Assembly: GCA_016210495.1 (NCBI GenBank)
Contig: JACQUC010000252.1
Span: 15,727-79,726 of the forward strand
Origin: Chloroflexota bacterium
GTDB lineage: Bacteria; Chloroflexota; FW602-bin22; JACPRP01
DNA: 64,000 nt
Direction of reading: 5' to 3'
Shown here: piece by piece, positions 15,046-22,562 of the stretch
Layout: the number at the start of each line of letters is the position of its first letter
Numbering within the stretch: position 1 is the first letter of the stretch
The notes under the pieces: model-generated
The model's database searches: none
What the model was told of the DNA's origin: nothing
The model's input: the letters and a program-made list of their open reading frames with translations, nothing else
Translations under genes and position numbers: made by a program

Positions 15046-16800
15046 TCACGAAAGCACCAGGGATCGCGACTGGACGGCCTGGAGAGCCTTGTCGACGAAG
15101 GTGGAGATACCTAACGGGCCGAGGTTCTCGCCGGTGCGGAGTCGGACGGAGACGGTGTCAGAACCGACTTCCTGGTCGCCGACGACGAGCATGTAAGGGA
15201 CCTTCTGCAACTGGGCCTCGCGGATCTTGTAGTTGACTTTTTCACGGCGGCCGTCGACGTCCACGCGCATTCCGGCCTGTCTGGCGCGCTCCGCCACAGT
15301 TTCGGCGTAGGGCAGGTGCCTGTCGGCGATGGGGATGACGACGGCCTGGACCGGGGCAAGCCAAACGGGGAAAGCGCCCGCGTAATGCTCGACGAGGCCG
15401 CCGACAAAGCGCTCGAGCGAGCCAAAGATGGCGCGATGGACCATCACGGGGCGGTGCCTGAAGCCATCAGTCCCGACGAACTCCATCCCGAAGCGCTCGG
15501 GCAGGTTGAAATCGACCTGGATGGTCGGGCCCTGCCAGGCACGGCCAAGGGCGTCGTGGACCTTGATGTCGATGGCGGGGCCGTAGAACTTGGCCTCGCC
15601 CTCCATAGGGCGGTAGGCCACGCCTTTGAGGTCGAGGGCACGCATAAGGGCGGCCTCTGCCTGGTCCCAGACCTCGTCGGCACCGATGTACTTGTCCTTG
15701 TTCGCCGGGTCGCGCACGCTGAGCTCGACGTCGAACTCCTCATAACCGAAGGTGGCCATCATAAACTGGCAGAGATCGATCACGCCGACGATCTCGCTCT
15801 CCAGTTGGTCGGCCCGGCAAAAGATGTGAGCGTCGTCCTGGGTAAAGCCGCGCACACGCAGCATGCCGTGCAAGACGCCGGAGCGCTCGTAGCGGTACAC
15901 GGTCCCGAGCTCGGCCCAGCGGAGCGGCAGGTCACGGTAGCTGCGAAGGTCGCTGTTGTAAATGGTGATGTGGAAGGGACAGTTCATGGGTTTCAGCAGG
16001 TACTCCTGCCCTTCGATCTCCATTGGCGGGAACATGTTCTCGCGGTACCAATCCCAGTGGCCGCTGGTCTTCCAGAGATCGAGCTTGCCGACGTGGGGCG
16101 TGGTGACGGGGACGTAGCCGCGCTCGATATGCTCGGCACGCCAGAAGTTCTCGATGGTCTGCCGAATGATGGCGCCCTTGGGATGCCAGAGGATGAGGCC
16201 GGGGCCGACATCCTCGCTGACACTGAACAGGTCCAACTCTCGTCCCAGACGACGGTGGTCGCGACGGGCGGCCTCCTCGAGCTTGTTCAGGTGCGCCTGC
16301 AGCTCCTCCTGGGTGGCGAAGGCAGTGCCGTAGATACGCTGCAGCATGGGGCGCTTCTCGTCGCCGCGCCAGTAAGCGCCGGCAGTACTTAGCAGCTTGA
16401 ATGGGCCGATCTTGCCGGTGCTGATGACGTGGGGGCCACGGCACAGGTCCACGAAGTCGCCCTGCGTGTAAACCGAAACCTTATCGTCGGGAATCTCGTC
16501 GATAAGCTCGACCTTGTACTCCTGGCCCAATTGCTGGAAAAAGTCCCGGGCCTTCGCCCTGTCCAGTTCTTCTCGGATGAAGGGCAGGTTGGCCGCGACG
16601 ATCTCCGCCATCTTCTGCTCGATTTGACCCAGGTCTTGGAGTGTGAGGCCGCGCGGCAGATCGAAGTCGTAGTAGAAGCCGTCCTCGATGGCCGGGCCGA
16701 TGCCCAGCTTGACATTCTTGCCGAAAAGAGACTGGACCGCCTGCGCCATCACGTGCGCGGCCGAATGCCTCACTCTTTCCAGATTGGTCTCCTCAACCAT
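15046..16800 (-). CDS. thrS: Threonyl-tRNA synthetase without TGS domain
   Basis: A 584-residue class II synthetase that charges tRNA-Thr. It begins directly in the editing (N2) domain with RHSAAHVMAQA (HxxxH), DGFYYDFD and DLCRGPHV, so the N-terminal TGS domain of ~60 residues found in the 640-residue E. coli enzyme is missing. Then come motif 1, motif 2 (RYERSGVLHGMLRVRGFTQDDAHIF) with the zinc ligand C in KPMNCPFH, motif 3 (HRAIFGSLERF) and the anticodon-binding domain. The ATG at 16800 has AAAGGAG five to six bases upstream; the in-frame extension to 16854 runs into the leader terminator. A T-box leader controls it. Confidence 0.95.
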   Translation of the reverse strand: MVEETNLERVRHSAAHVMAQAVQSLFGKNVKLGIGPAIEDGFYYDFDLPRGLTLQDLGQIEQKMAEIVAANLPFIREELDRAKARDFFQQLGQEYKVELIDEIPDDKVSVYTQGDFVDLCRGPHVISTGKIGPFKLLSTAGAYWRGDEKRPMLQRIYGTAFATQEELQAHLNKLEEAARRDHRRLGRELDLFSVSEDVGPGLILWHPKGAIIRQTIENFWRAEHIERGYVPVTTPHVGKLDLWKTSGHWDWYRENMFPPMEIEGQEYLLKPMNCPFHITIYNSDLRSYRDLPLRWAELGTVYRYERSGVLHGMLRVRGFTQDDAHIFCRADQLESEIVGVIDLCQFMMATFGYEEFDVELSVRDPANKDKYIGADEVWDQAEAALMRALDLKGVAYRPMEGEAKFYGPAIDIKVHDALGRAWQGPTIQVDFNLPERFGMEFVGTDGFRHRPVMVHRAIFGSLERFVGGLVEHYAGAFPVWLAPVQAVVIPIADRHLPYAETVAERARQAGMRVDVDGRREKVNYKIREAQLQKVPYMLVVGDQEVGSDTVSVRLRTGENLGPLGISTFVDKALQAVQSRSLVLS

Positions 16801-17147
16801 ACGATCTCCTTTCACAAAACAAAAAGCCTCTCGTCCTTGGGACGAGAGGTACACTCACGTGGTTCCCCCCAAAGTCAGAGAGATCAGCTTTCAGCGGTCA
16901 GCCTGAAGCTTTCGGTGTTCTGCTGGCTCGTTGGGCTGATAACGGGTGCCTCCGTGCACGCCTACTCGAGGCCCGGTTGGGCTCCGGTATCTCTTTCGGC
17001 TGCAGGCTCACAGGTGGTTTTTGCCGGATCGACGGCTAGAGAGACTCGCAGCCGAGGTCTCTCCTCTCTGGAGCCGGGATTCCAGCTACTCGTCCTGATC
17101 GAAGCCTATGGAATATTGCGGCGCGGCACTTCATTCAGTCAACGCCT
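16801..17147 (-). promoter_or_regulatory. T-box riboswitch leader of thrS
   Basis: A ~340-base leader between promoter and gene. Near the 3' end, GGGGGGAACCACG (16858-16870) is a two-mismatch version of the T-box consensus GGGTGGNACCGCG that pairs with the tRNA acceptor end, and it is followed by an intrinsic terminator. CACCCGTTATCAGCC further upstream is like the stretch preceding the antiterminator in many T-boxes, and GAGTA elements are present. I could not place the threonine specifier triplet with confidence. A GCTGAAAGCTGA-type repeat (about 16884-16921) lies between the upstream stems and the T-box sequence. Confidence 0.75.
16816..16849 (-). terminator. Leader terminator of the thrS T-box
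   Basis: On the reverse strand CCTCTCGTC pairs with GACGAGAGG around a CCAAG-like loop, followed by CTTTTTGTTTT. It ends 15 bases before the thrS start codon, as expected for a transcription-attenuating T-box. Confidence 0.85.
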
Positions 17148-17153
17148 GACCGT

Positions 17154-17182
17154 ATTATAGCAGATAGTGGACGGGCGAGCAA
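17154..17182 (-). promoter_or_regulatory. Promoter of the thrS leader
   Basis: On the reverse strand TTGCTC (17177-17182), 17 bases, TATAAT (17154-17159). Confidence 0.7.
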
Positions 17183-17237
17183 CGCGAGCCGGTAGTGTGC
17201 GCTAGGTTGCAGAGATGTCTGAGCCCCACCCCTCCCG

Positions 17238-17260
17238 AGGGCGGACAGCGGACGTCCGCC
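17238..17260. repeat. Degenerate palindrome, stem GGGCGGAC/GTCCGCC
   Basis: GGGCGGACAGCGGACGTCCGCC, followed by GTTGCG instead of CCTACG. It lies in the 380-base region 17183-17560, in which I see no credible gene. Confidence 0.6.
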
Positions 17261-17560
17261 GTTGCGCTTGTGCGATATTTCGTACAGTACCCGCAAGCCG
17301 GCCGGTGGCACCTCCTTTGAGCTGATGGAAGCTATCTTCGCCAGTGGTCTTGAGGAGTCGCCGTCGGAGGCGCGAACGGCGTAGATGCCGGTAGGAGCGA
17401 CGCCGGGGATCAGCACCGACGTCACGACGACGATTCCAGAGATGATGTCCATAGCCATGTTTCCCCTCGCAAGATACCTGAGCAAGTAGTGTGGCCTGAT
17501 CTGTGGACTCAGCCAGGGTACCAAGCCATTTCTCAGGCTGCAATTTCTGAGCCAATAGGC

Positions 17561-17589
17561 TTGGATTTGGGGTGCGTTCCTGGTAGAAT
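17561..17589 (+). promoter_or_regulatory. Promoter with little or no leader
   Basis: TTGGAT (17561-17566), 17 bases, TAGAAT (17584-17589). The ATG of the next gene is at 17600, so the transcript would start within about five bases of the start codon. Confidence 0.6.
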
Positions 17590-17599
17590 TTGGTGCATC

Positions 17600-17965
17600 A
17601 TGATTTCTTCGGATCCGGGAGCGACAATCCAGATGGTGGTAGTGCTAGCGATGGCAGCGGCGATTCTGGTGGTGAATATCCCCTTTGGCTACTGGCGGGC
17701 CAATACCCCGGCGCTGGGCGCTGAGTGGTTTGTGGCGATTCACTTGCCAGTGGTGGTGGTAGTGGCCGTGCGGCTGGCACTGCAGGTGCCGTGGGAAGTG
17801 GCCACCCTAGTTCCGATGGTCGGGGCGTTTTTTCTGGGGCAGCTTGCGGGGCAGCGGCTCAGGTGGTTCTTAGTGCCGCGAATGCCTTTGCGCGCTACGT
17901 CTTGCCTGGTGATGGATGTGGCGCGCAACACCAGGCAGGGCTACAGGGCGAGGCGAGGCCGATGA
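17600..17965 (+). CDS. Small membrane protein of unknown function
   Basis: A 121-residue protein with three or so hydrophobic segments (residues ~9-28, ~45-65 and ~70-90) and a basic C-terminus (RNTRQGYRARRGR). The segment VAIHLPVVVVVAVRLALQVPWEVATLVPMVGAFFLGQLAGQRLR looks like paired helices with an Arg/Gln-rich loop. I do not recognise the family. There is no ribosome site before the ATG, and the promoter leaves almost no leader, so it may be translated from a leaderless message. It stands alone ahead of the reverse-strand tRNA-Val. Confidence 0.65.
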   Translation: MISSDPGATIQMVVVLAMAAAILVVNIPFGYWRANTPALGAEWFVAIHLPVVVVVAVRLALQVPWEVATLVPMVGAFFLGQLAGQRLRWFLVPRMPLRATSCLVMDVARNTRQGYRARRGR

Positions 17966-18001
17966 CCTACCCGGCGACCGCAGGGACAAGACCAGTACCG
18001 C

Positions 18002-18032
18002 AAACAAAAGAGACGGGCTCATGTTGCCCGTC
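18002..18032 (-). terminator. Intrinsic terminator of tRNA-Val
   Basis: On the reverse strand GACGGGC (18032-18026), loop of seven, GCCCGTC (18018-18012), then TCTTTTGTTT. It lies five bases past the tRNA end. Confidence 0.85.
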
Positions 18033-18036
18033 CTAG

Positions 18037-18110
18037 TGGGCAAGATAGGGATCGAACCTACGACCTCAGCGATGTCAACGCTGCGCTCTAACCAACTGAG
18101 CTACTTGCCC
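18037..18110 (-). tRNA. tRNA-Val (anticodon GAC)
   Basis: Reverse-strand cloverleaf: acceptor GGGCAAG/CTTGCCC, D arm with AGCTCAGTTGGTTAGAGC, anticodon stem CAGCG/CGCTG around TTGACAT (anticodon GAC), T loop TTCGATC. Discriminator A; CCA is not encoded, unlike the serine tRNAs in this window. Confidence 0.97.
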
Positions 18111-18122
18111 TAAACACTCAAT

Positions 18123-18152
18123 ATTCTACCAAACGGCGGCGATTGGTGTCAA
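18123..18152 (-). promoter_or_regulatory. Promoter of tRNA-Val
   Basis: On the reverse strand TTGACA (18147-18152), 18 bases, TAGAAT (18123-18128), about 12 bases before the tRNA. It lies just upstream of the mechanosensitive channel gene on the other strand. Confidence 0.75.
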
Positions 18153-18179
18153 ACTGACAGATTGGAGGAAGAGAGGCCG

Positions 18180-18758
18180 ATGGAGTTTGCTTGGCTGCCG
18201 GCACTGCAAGGCACAGATACGGCGTGGCAGGCCTGGTTGGTGCAGGCGCTGGTGGAGCTGGCGCTGAGGCTTGCGGGCGTCATCCTCGTCGTGGTGGTGA
18301 GCCTGGCAGTGGCAAGCCGCGTCCGAGCGGCGGTCCAGAAGAGCCTGTTTCGCACGTACGCGGACCCAAACATCGTGATCCTGGTTGGCCGGCTCACCGG
18401 CATCGGAGTGTTGACGCTCGGGGCGATCACGGTGCTGGGCATATTGGGCATCAGTTGGACGGCCCTGGTGGCGGTGATAGGTGCACTGAGCCTCGCGATC
18501 AGCCTTGCGGTGCAGGACGTGCTGAAGAGCTTCGTGGCGGGCCTCTATCTACTGATCGAAAGGCCCTTCCGAGTCGGCGACACCATCAAAGTCAAGGATT
18601 TCGCCGGACGGGTCGAGGGGGTGGGAATACGCACGACGGTGCTAAGAACGGAGAATGGAGAGCAGGTCGTGCTGCCCAACGCCACGGTGTTCGCCGAGGT
18701 GCTAGTCAACAAGGGCGTTGGGGAAAGAGGCGGCGTAGAGGTAGTGCGCGAGGGGTAG
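18180..18758 (+). CDS. Short MscS-family mechanosensitive channel
   Basis: A 192-residue protein. Two N-terminal hydrophobic helices (~15-38 and ~62-82) precede the pore-helix region ALVAVIGALSLAISLAVQDVLKSFVAGLYLLIERPFRVGDTIKV, the hallmark of MscS channels (pore helix TM3 followed by the beta domain with GRVEGVGIRTTVLRTENGEQVVLPNATV). It stops in the beta domain, so it lacks the C-terminal cage domain of the 286-residue E. coli MscS. Such channels open on hypo-osmotic shock to release solutes. The ATG at 18180 has GGAGGAAGAGAGG upstream. Confidence 0.88.
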   Translation: MEFAWLPALQGTDTAWQAWLVQALVELALRLAGVILVVVVSLAVASRVRAAVQKSLFRTYADPNIVILVGRLTGIGVLTLGAITVLGILGISWTALVAVIGALSLAISLAVQDVLKSFVAGLYLLIERPFRVGDTIKVKDFAGRVEGVGIRTTVLRTENGEQVVLPNATVFAEVLVNKGVGERGGVEVVREG

Positions 18759-18766
18759 GAGCGACC

Positions 18767-18792
18767 GGGCAACCACGCAGGGTTGCCCCTAC
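18767..18792. repeat. Dispersed palindrome that supplies the yjbQ stop codon
   Basis: GGGCAACC, loop ACGCA, GGTTGCCCCTAC between two convergent genes. The CTA at 18789-18791, read on the reverse strand as TAG, is the stop codon of yjbQ. Confidence 0.8.
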
Positions 18793-19208
18793 AGGTCACC
18801 TGATATTTGAATCAGGACGTCGCGGCGGCGCGGGCGGTTGTCAAAGTCGATGACGACGATTTGCTGCCAGGTTCCGAGGGCGAGTGCGCCTCCGACAATG
18901 GGAACCGAGAGCGACGGCCCCAGCAGGCTGGCGCGGACGTGCGCGAAGCCGTTGCCATCGCCCCAGGTGGCATCATGCTTGTACGGGATGTTCGTGGGGA
19001 CGAGCCTGTCGAACGCGGCCTTGAGATCCGCGATAAGACCTGGCTCGTACTCTATGGTGGTGACGCCCGTGGTGGAGCCGGCGACGAAGACCACGACGAA
19101 GCCGGTCCGTACGGAAGAGGCAGCCACGTGCTGGCGTATCTGCGAAGTCACGTCGACGATATCGCAGAAGCCCTTGGACTGGACACGAATGGTTTCAGAC
19201 TTAACCAT
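18789..19208 (-). CDS. yjbQ: YjbQ/UPF0047 family protein (secondary thiamine-phosphate synthase)
   Basis: A 139-residue protein with the complete UPF0047 pattern: GFCDIVDVTSQIRQHV, GFVVVFVAGSTTGVTTIEYEPG, KHDATWGDGNGFAHVRASLLGPS and LGTWQQIVVIDFDNRPRRRDV. E. coli YjbQ shows weak thiamine-phosphate synthase activity; the true role of the family is debated. His and Asp residues in HDATWGDGNGFAHV are the probable metal or active site. It lies 21 bases downstream of the metallophosphoesterase gene on the same strand, so they form an operon, and thiL is divergent from that operon, which supports a thiamine link. Its stop codon is part of a palindromic repeat. Confidence 0.92.
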   Translation of the reverse strand: MVKSETIRVQSKGFCDIVDVTSQIRQHVAASSVRTGFVVVFVAGSTTGVTTIEYEPGLIADLKAAFDRLVPTNIPYKHDATWGDGNGFAHVRASLLGPSLSVPIVGGALALGTWQQIVVIDFDNRPRRRDVLIQISGDL

Positions 19209-19229
19209 ATGGCGGCCTCCCGACTACCC

Positions 19230-19973
19230 CTACCATCCGTAGCTGAGCCGCATCCACAGGCGCTGCGGCAGCCCGGCTTTTTGCATCTTGCGCTGCGTTT
19301 TCTGTACGTCATAGGGCACGCGTCGGTATGTGACGGTGTGATCGGGCAGATCGAGGACGACGTAGCTGGCATCCGGATTATCGTCACGCGGTTGGCCGAC
19401 GCTTCCCGGGTTTACGAACAGATAACCGTCGGCAAGCTTGAAGAGGACGTCGTAGACCGGCGTCACGGTCCGGCAGGTGTGACCGAGCGGGCCCGAGGCG
19501 CAGTTGAACATTACGGGAATGTGCGTGTGGCCAACGAAGCAGTAGCGCGTGTTGAGAAGCTCGACATTTGCCTGTGCGATGCTGGAATAGATCATATATT
19601 CCCAGATGGGTTCGCGGGGACTGCCGTGAACGATGGTAATGTCGTGCTGCTCCAACTCCCGCGCGGGGGGAAGCTCTTCGAGAAAGCGACGCGAGCTGGG
19701 TGTCAACTGGCGGCTGGTCCACTGGGCCGCGGCCTCGGCGTCCGGGTTGAAGTTGCGGGTATCCATTTTGCCGATAGCCGCCCGGTCGTGATTGCCGGCC
19801 ACACATAACAGATGCTTCCGTGCCCGCAAGAGGTCGACGCACTCGTTGGGATCGGGGCCGTAGCCGACGACATCGCCAACGCACCAGGTCTCGTCGACGG
19901 GCCCGGCGTCGGCGAGGACCGCCTCGAGAGCTGCCAGATTCGAATGAATGTCGGAGATCAACGCAATGCGCAT
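19230..19973 (-). CDS. Calcineurin-like metallophosphoesterase
   Basis: A 247-residue protein with all metal-binding motifs of the superfamily: DIHSN (D8, H10), GDVVGYGPDP, GNHDRA, VHGSPREP and GHTHIP, and ends with NPGSVGQPRDDNPDASY. This is the subgroup of small bacterial phosphodiesterase or protein phosphatases related to YfcE and DevT. It hydrolyses phosphoester bonds with two divalent metals; the substrate is unknown. The start is ATG at 19973, eight codons into the longer ORF, because a -10 box lies at 19986-19991. It is transcribed with yjbQ and divergently from thiL. Confidence 0.9.
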   Translation of the reverse strand: MRIALISDIHSNLAALEAVLADAGPVDETWCVGDVVGYGPDPNECVDLLRARKHLLCVAGNHDRAAIGKMDTRNFNPDAEAAAQWTSRQLTPSSRRFLEELPPARELEQHDITIVHGSPREPIWEYMIYSSIAQANVELLNTRYCFVGHTHIPVMFNCASGPLGHTCRTVTPVYDVLFKLADGYLFVNPGSVGQPRDDNPDASYVVLDLPDHTVTYRRVPYDVQKTQRKMQKAGLPQRLWMRLSYGW

Positions 19974-19985
19974 GCTTGCCAACAA

Positions 19986-20033
19986 GTATAGCACGCCTTC
20001 GCATTGTGGACAACTTTTGAAGGGTGTATAATC
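19986..20033. promoter_or_regulatory. Divergent promoters with overlapping -35 boxes
   Basis: Forward: TTGTGG (20005-20010), 17 bases, TATAAT (20028-20033), for thiL. Reverse: TTGTCC (complement of 20009-20014), 17 bases, TATACT (19986-19991), for the phosphoesterase-yjbQ operon. The two -35 boxes share two bases, so both promoters cannot be occupied at once. Confidence 0.75.
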
Positions 20034-20054
20034 TTGCGTGTAGGCGTTGGGACG

Positions 20055-21086
20055 ATGAAGATCGGAGATATCGGCGAGTTTGGACTGATTCAGAGGGTAG
20101 CCAAGGCAGTGCCGCCTGCTCCCTCGGGACTTATCATCGGGATTGGCGACGATGCGGCAGCGTGGCGTACCAGCTCAGGGATCCAACTGGCCACCACCGA
20201 TACCCTCATCGAGAACGTACACTTCAAACTGGGGCCGACGACTTGGTACGATCTGGGCTGGAAAGCCCTGGCCGTGAACCTGAGCGATATTGCGGCGATG
20301 GGGGGTATCGCCCGCTACGCACTTGTAACCCTTGGTCTGCCGAATGAGGCAGAAGTCCAGGACGTCTTAGATTTCTACAAAGGTCTTTCTGATCTCGCCA
20401 GTAGATGTGACACGGCGATCGCAGGTGGAGATATGGTGTCATCTCCTGCGGGCGTGATGATCACTGTGAGCGTAATTGGAGAGGCATCTGTAAAAGACTG
20501 CCTGAGGCCATCTTCGCACCAGGAAGCGTGCCTTTTGAGGCGGTCGGCATCGCGACCCGGCGACCTGGTGGGGGTTACTGGCTTCCTCGGCACGTCGGCG
20601 TCCGGGCTTGAAATGATTATGGCCGATCTGTCGGTCGATTCGCACGCGGCGGATGTCTTGCGGACGGCGCACCTGCGCCCCACGCCGCGTCTTGCCGAGG
20701 GCCGAGCGCTAGTTGCGGCAGGAGTACAGGCGGCGATGGACATCAGCGACGGGCTGGTGGGAGACCTCACCAAGCTTTGTGAGGCGAGCCGGGTTGCCGC
20801 ACGCGTCTGGTCCGATAGGATACCGATTCATCCAACTGTGACTGGCATCTTTGGCGCGCGCGCTATCGAGCAGGCGCTCTACGGGGGTGAAGACTACGAG
20901 CTGCTTTTTGCAGCGCCACGGGAGACGATGGAGGTGGTGACAAGGAGCTTCGCCGGCGAGGCGCTGTCGGAGGTGACAGTCATAGGCGAGATAATGGAGG
21001 GACCGGCGGGTCACGTAGCGGTGGTGGCGTCCGACGGAACGCACATAGAGACGGAAAAAGGAGGTTGGGACCATTTCGCACGGTGA
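20055..21086 (+). CDS. thiL: Thiamine-monophosphate kinase
   Basis: A 343-residue ATP-dependent kinase that converts thiamine monophosphate to the active diphosphate. It starts KIGDIGEFGLIQRV and has GIGDDAAAW (metal/ATP), TTDTLIENVHF with the conserved Asp, GWKALAVNLSDIAAMGG, GGDMVSSP, GVTGFLGTSASGLEMI, MDISDGLVGDL and YGGEDYELLFA, all typical of ThiL. The ATG at 20055 is used because a promoter -10 box (20028-20033) lies inside any longer reading. The product is the cofactor for the KorB and E1 proteins encoded in this same window. The TGA overlaps the tsaE GTG (GTGA). Confidence 0.95.
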   Translation: MKIGDIGEFGLIQRVAKAVPPAPSGLIIGIGDDAAAWRTSSGIQLATTDTLIENVHFKLGPTTWYDLGWKALAVNLSDIAAMGGIARYALVTLGLPNEAEVQDVLDFYKGLSDLASRCDTAIAGGDMVSSPAGVMITVSVIGEASVKDCLRPSSHQEACLLRRSASRPGDLVGVTGFLGTSASGLEMIMADLSVDSHAADVLRTAHLRPTPRLAEGRALVAAGVQAAMDISDGLVGDLTKLCEASRVAARVWSDRIPIHPTVTGIFGARAIEQALYGGEDYELLFAAPRETMEVVTRSFAGEALSEVTVIGEIMEGPAGHVAVVASDGTHIETEKGGWDHFAR

Positions 21087-21580
21087 TCGCGACGGCAACG
21101 CTTGAGCTTGAGAGCCACAGCCCGGCCGAGACAAAGCGTTTGGCGCGGCGCCTGGCCAGGCTACTGCAGCCTGGTGACGTCATCCTTCTGGAAGGGCCTT
21201 TCGGGGCCGGAAAGACGGTGTTTGTGCAGGGGCTGGCCGGGGGGCTGGGGATCAAGGATCAGGTTTCCAGCCCCAGCTTCATTCTTGTGAACGAGTACCA
21301 CAACCACACGACGGTGTATCACGCGGATCTGTACCGAATTAGTGGCGTCGAAGAGGCGGTGGCGCTGGGCTTAGAGGAGTATGTGAGTGGACGGGGGATC
21401 TTCGTGGTAGAATGGCCCGAGCGCGTTGCAGAGGTCTGGCCGGCAGAGCGCCTTTGGATAACTTTCATCGTCGCGGGCAAGCGCGAGCGAAAGATGATCT
21501 TCCAAGCCAGGGGCGACAGGTACGTGGGAATGGTGCAGAGGTTGGCTCGGTTTCACCGCGGAGGCGCGGTTGGCAGGTGA
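21083..21580 (+). CDS. tsaE: tRNA threonylcarbamoyladenosine biosynthesis ATPase TsaE
   Basis: A 165-residue P-loop protein of the TsaE family. Walker A is GPFGAGKT at 38-45, then SSPSFILVNEY, YHADLYRISG and FVVEWPERV, all diagnostic. With TsaB and TsaD, TsaE supports transfer of threonylcarbamoyl to A37 of ANN-decoding tRNAs. The start GTG at 21083 overlaps the thiL stop (GTGA), consistent with coupling. An AAAAGGAGG tract at 21056-21064 is rather far upstream, so an earlier non-standard start cannot be excluded. tsaD is not in this window. Confidence 0.93.
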   Translation: MIATATLELESHSPAETKRLARRLARLLQPGDVILLEGPFGAGKTVFVQGLAGGLGIKDQVSSPSFILVNEYHNHTTVYHADLYRISGVEEAVALGLEEYVSGRGIFVVEWPERVAEVWPAERLWITFIVAGKRERKMIFQARGDRYVGMVQRLARFHRGGAVGR

Positions 21581-21670
21581 TCGTTGCCCTACGGCAGAGC
21601 GAGGCCACGCATGGCAGGTTTGAGAGTCCTTTGGCAGGTAAGTACGGCTTGGCAGGTTGGGGTGTCCTTC

Positions 21671-21773
21671 GGCGCCCCGATACATCGGGGTCGCCGTCAA
21701 CCTTCCTGGCAAGAGCACCCAAGTTAGAGGGTTGACGCGGGCCCCGATACATTGCCGGAGACGTATCGGGGCC
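21671..21773. repeat. Pair of CCCCGAT-type palindromes
   Basis: Two hairpins between tsaE and tsaB: GGCG-CCCCGAT/ATCGGGG-CGCC (21671-21695) and GGCCCCGATAC/GTATCGGGGCC (21740-21773). They share the CCCCGATA core, which suggests copies of one element. The flanking bases (TGGCAGGT repeated three times around 21611-21660) look like a degenerate tandem repeat. No gene is seen in this 217-base gap. Confidence 0.65.
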
Positions 21774-21797
21774 GCGAAGGACGGCAGGAACAAAGAA

Positions 21798-22532
21798 ATG
21801 ATTCTTGCAATCGATACTTCGACCTCGGTTTCTAGCCTGGCGCTGTACGACGGGGATGTGCATGTAGAGCAGACGTGGATAGCCGACCGGAGCCACACGA
21901 CACAACTGTTGCCACAGGTCGATAAGCTGCTGGGGCTGGCGGGGCTAGAGCCCAAGGACCTCAAGGGTCTGGTGGTGGCGCTGGGGCCCGGAAGCTTCAA
22001 CGGCATTCGGGTAGGGCTGAGCACGGCCAAGGGCCTGGCGTACGCGTTGAGGATACCACTCGTGGGGATAGGCACCCTGGAGACGATTGCTTATGCGTAT
22101 GCCAACCTGAGGATGCCAATTCGACCGATTCTAGACGCGGGGCGGGGCGAAATCAGCACTGCTCTGTTCGAGACGATAGATAGGAAATGGCTTCAGAGGG
22201 AGGAACCCTGGATTGGCGGAGTGCCGGATATCGTCTCGCTGACAGATCGCCCAACTTTACTTTGTGGAGACATCCGGAAGGAGTGTGTCCTGGAGTTGCG
22301 CCGGCGACTGGGAGAGCTGATCCACGTGCCGAGCGGAGCGGCGAACCTGAGGCGTGCGGGTTACCTGGCGGAACTGGGGTTGAGGCGGTTGCGCGCAGGT
22401 GACGTCGACGACGTGGTCCAGCTACAGCCCATGTATTTGCGCGGACCTGCAATCACCAAGAGCAGGCGAGCCGATGCGCTGGCGGTGCGCCGAGGCTCCG
22501 AAAGCAGCCCCAGTGAAAGCCCCGAACCATGA
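21798..22532 (+). CDS. tsaB: tRNA threonylcarbamoyladenosine biosynthesis protein TsaB
   Basis: A 244-residue ASKHA-fold protein. MILAIDTSTSVSSLALYDG at the start, RSHTTQLLPQVDKLL and ALGPGSFNGIRVGLSTAKGLAYAL are the standard TsaB motifs. TsaB is the non-catalytic partner of TsaD and is usually followed by rimI, as here. The ATG at 21798 has AGGAA seven bases upstream; the in-frame extension to 21657 reads through palindromic repeats. The C-terminal ~20 residues are Ser/Glu/Pro-rich and poorly conserved. Confidence 0.93.
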   Translation: MILAIDTSTSVSSLALYDGDVHVEQTWIADRSHTTQLLPQVDKLLGLAGLEPKDLKGLVVALGPGSFNGIRVGLSTAKGLAYALRIPLVGIGTLETIAYAYANLRMPIRPILDAGRGEISTALFETIDRKWLQREEPWIGGVPDIVSLTDRPTLLCGDIRKECVLELRRRLGELIHVPSGAANLRRAGYLAELGLRRLRAGDVDDVVQLQPMYLRGPAITKSRRADALAVRRGSESSPSESPEP

Positions 22533-22562
22533 TTATGTCGAGCATTTTGGAGGCAGCTTAAT

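Noticed and set aside
15316..16392. A 358-residue forward ORF inside thrS
   Set aside because: It is antisense to a complete thrS and shows no family pattern.
17135..17458. Possible small reverse-strand gene with a hydrophobic start
   Set aside because: It has a fair ribosome site, but it runs through a palindromic repeat and across the thrS promoter, and no family is recognisable.
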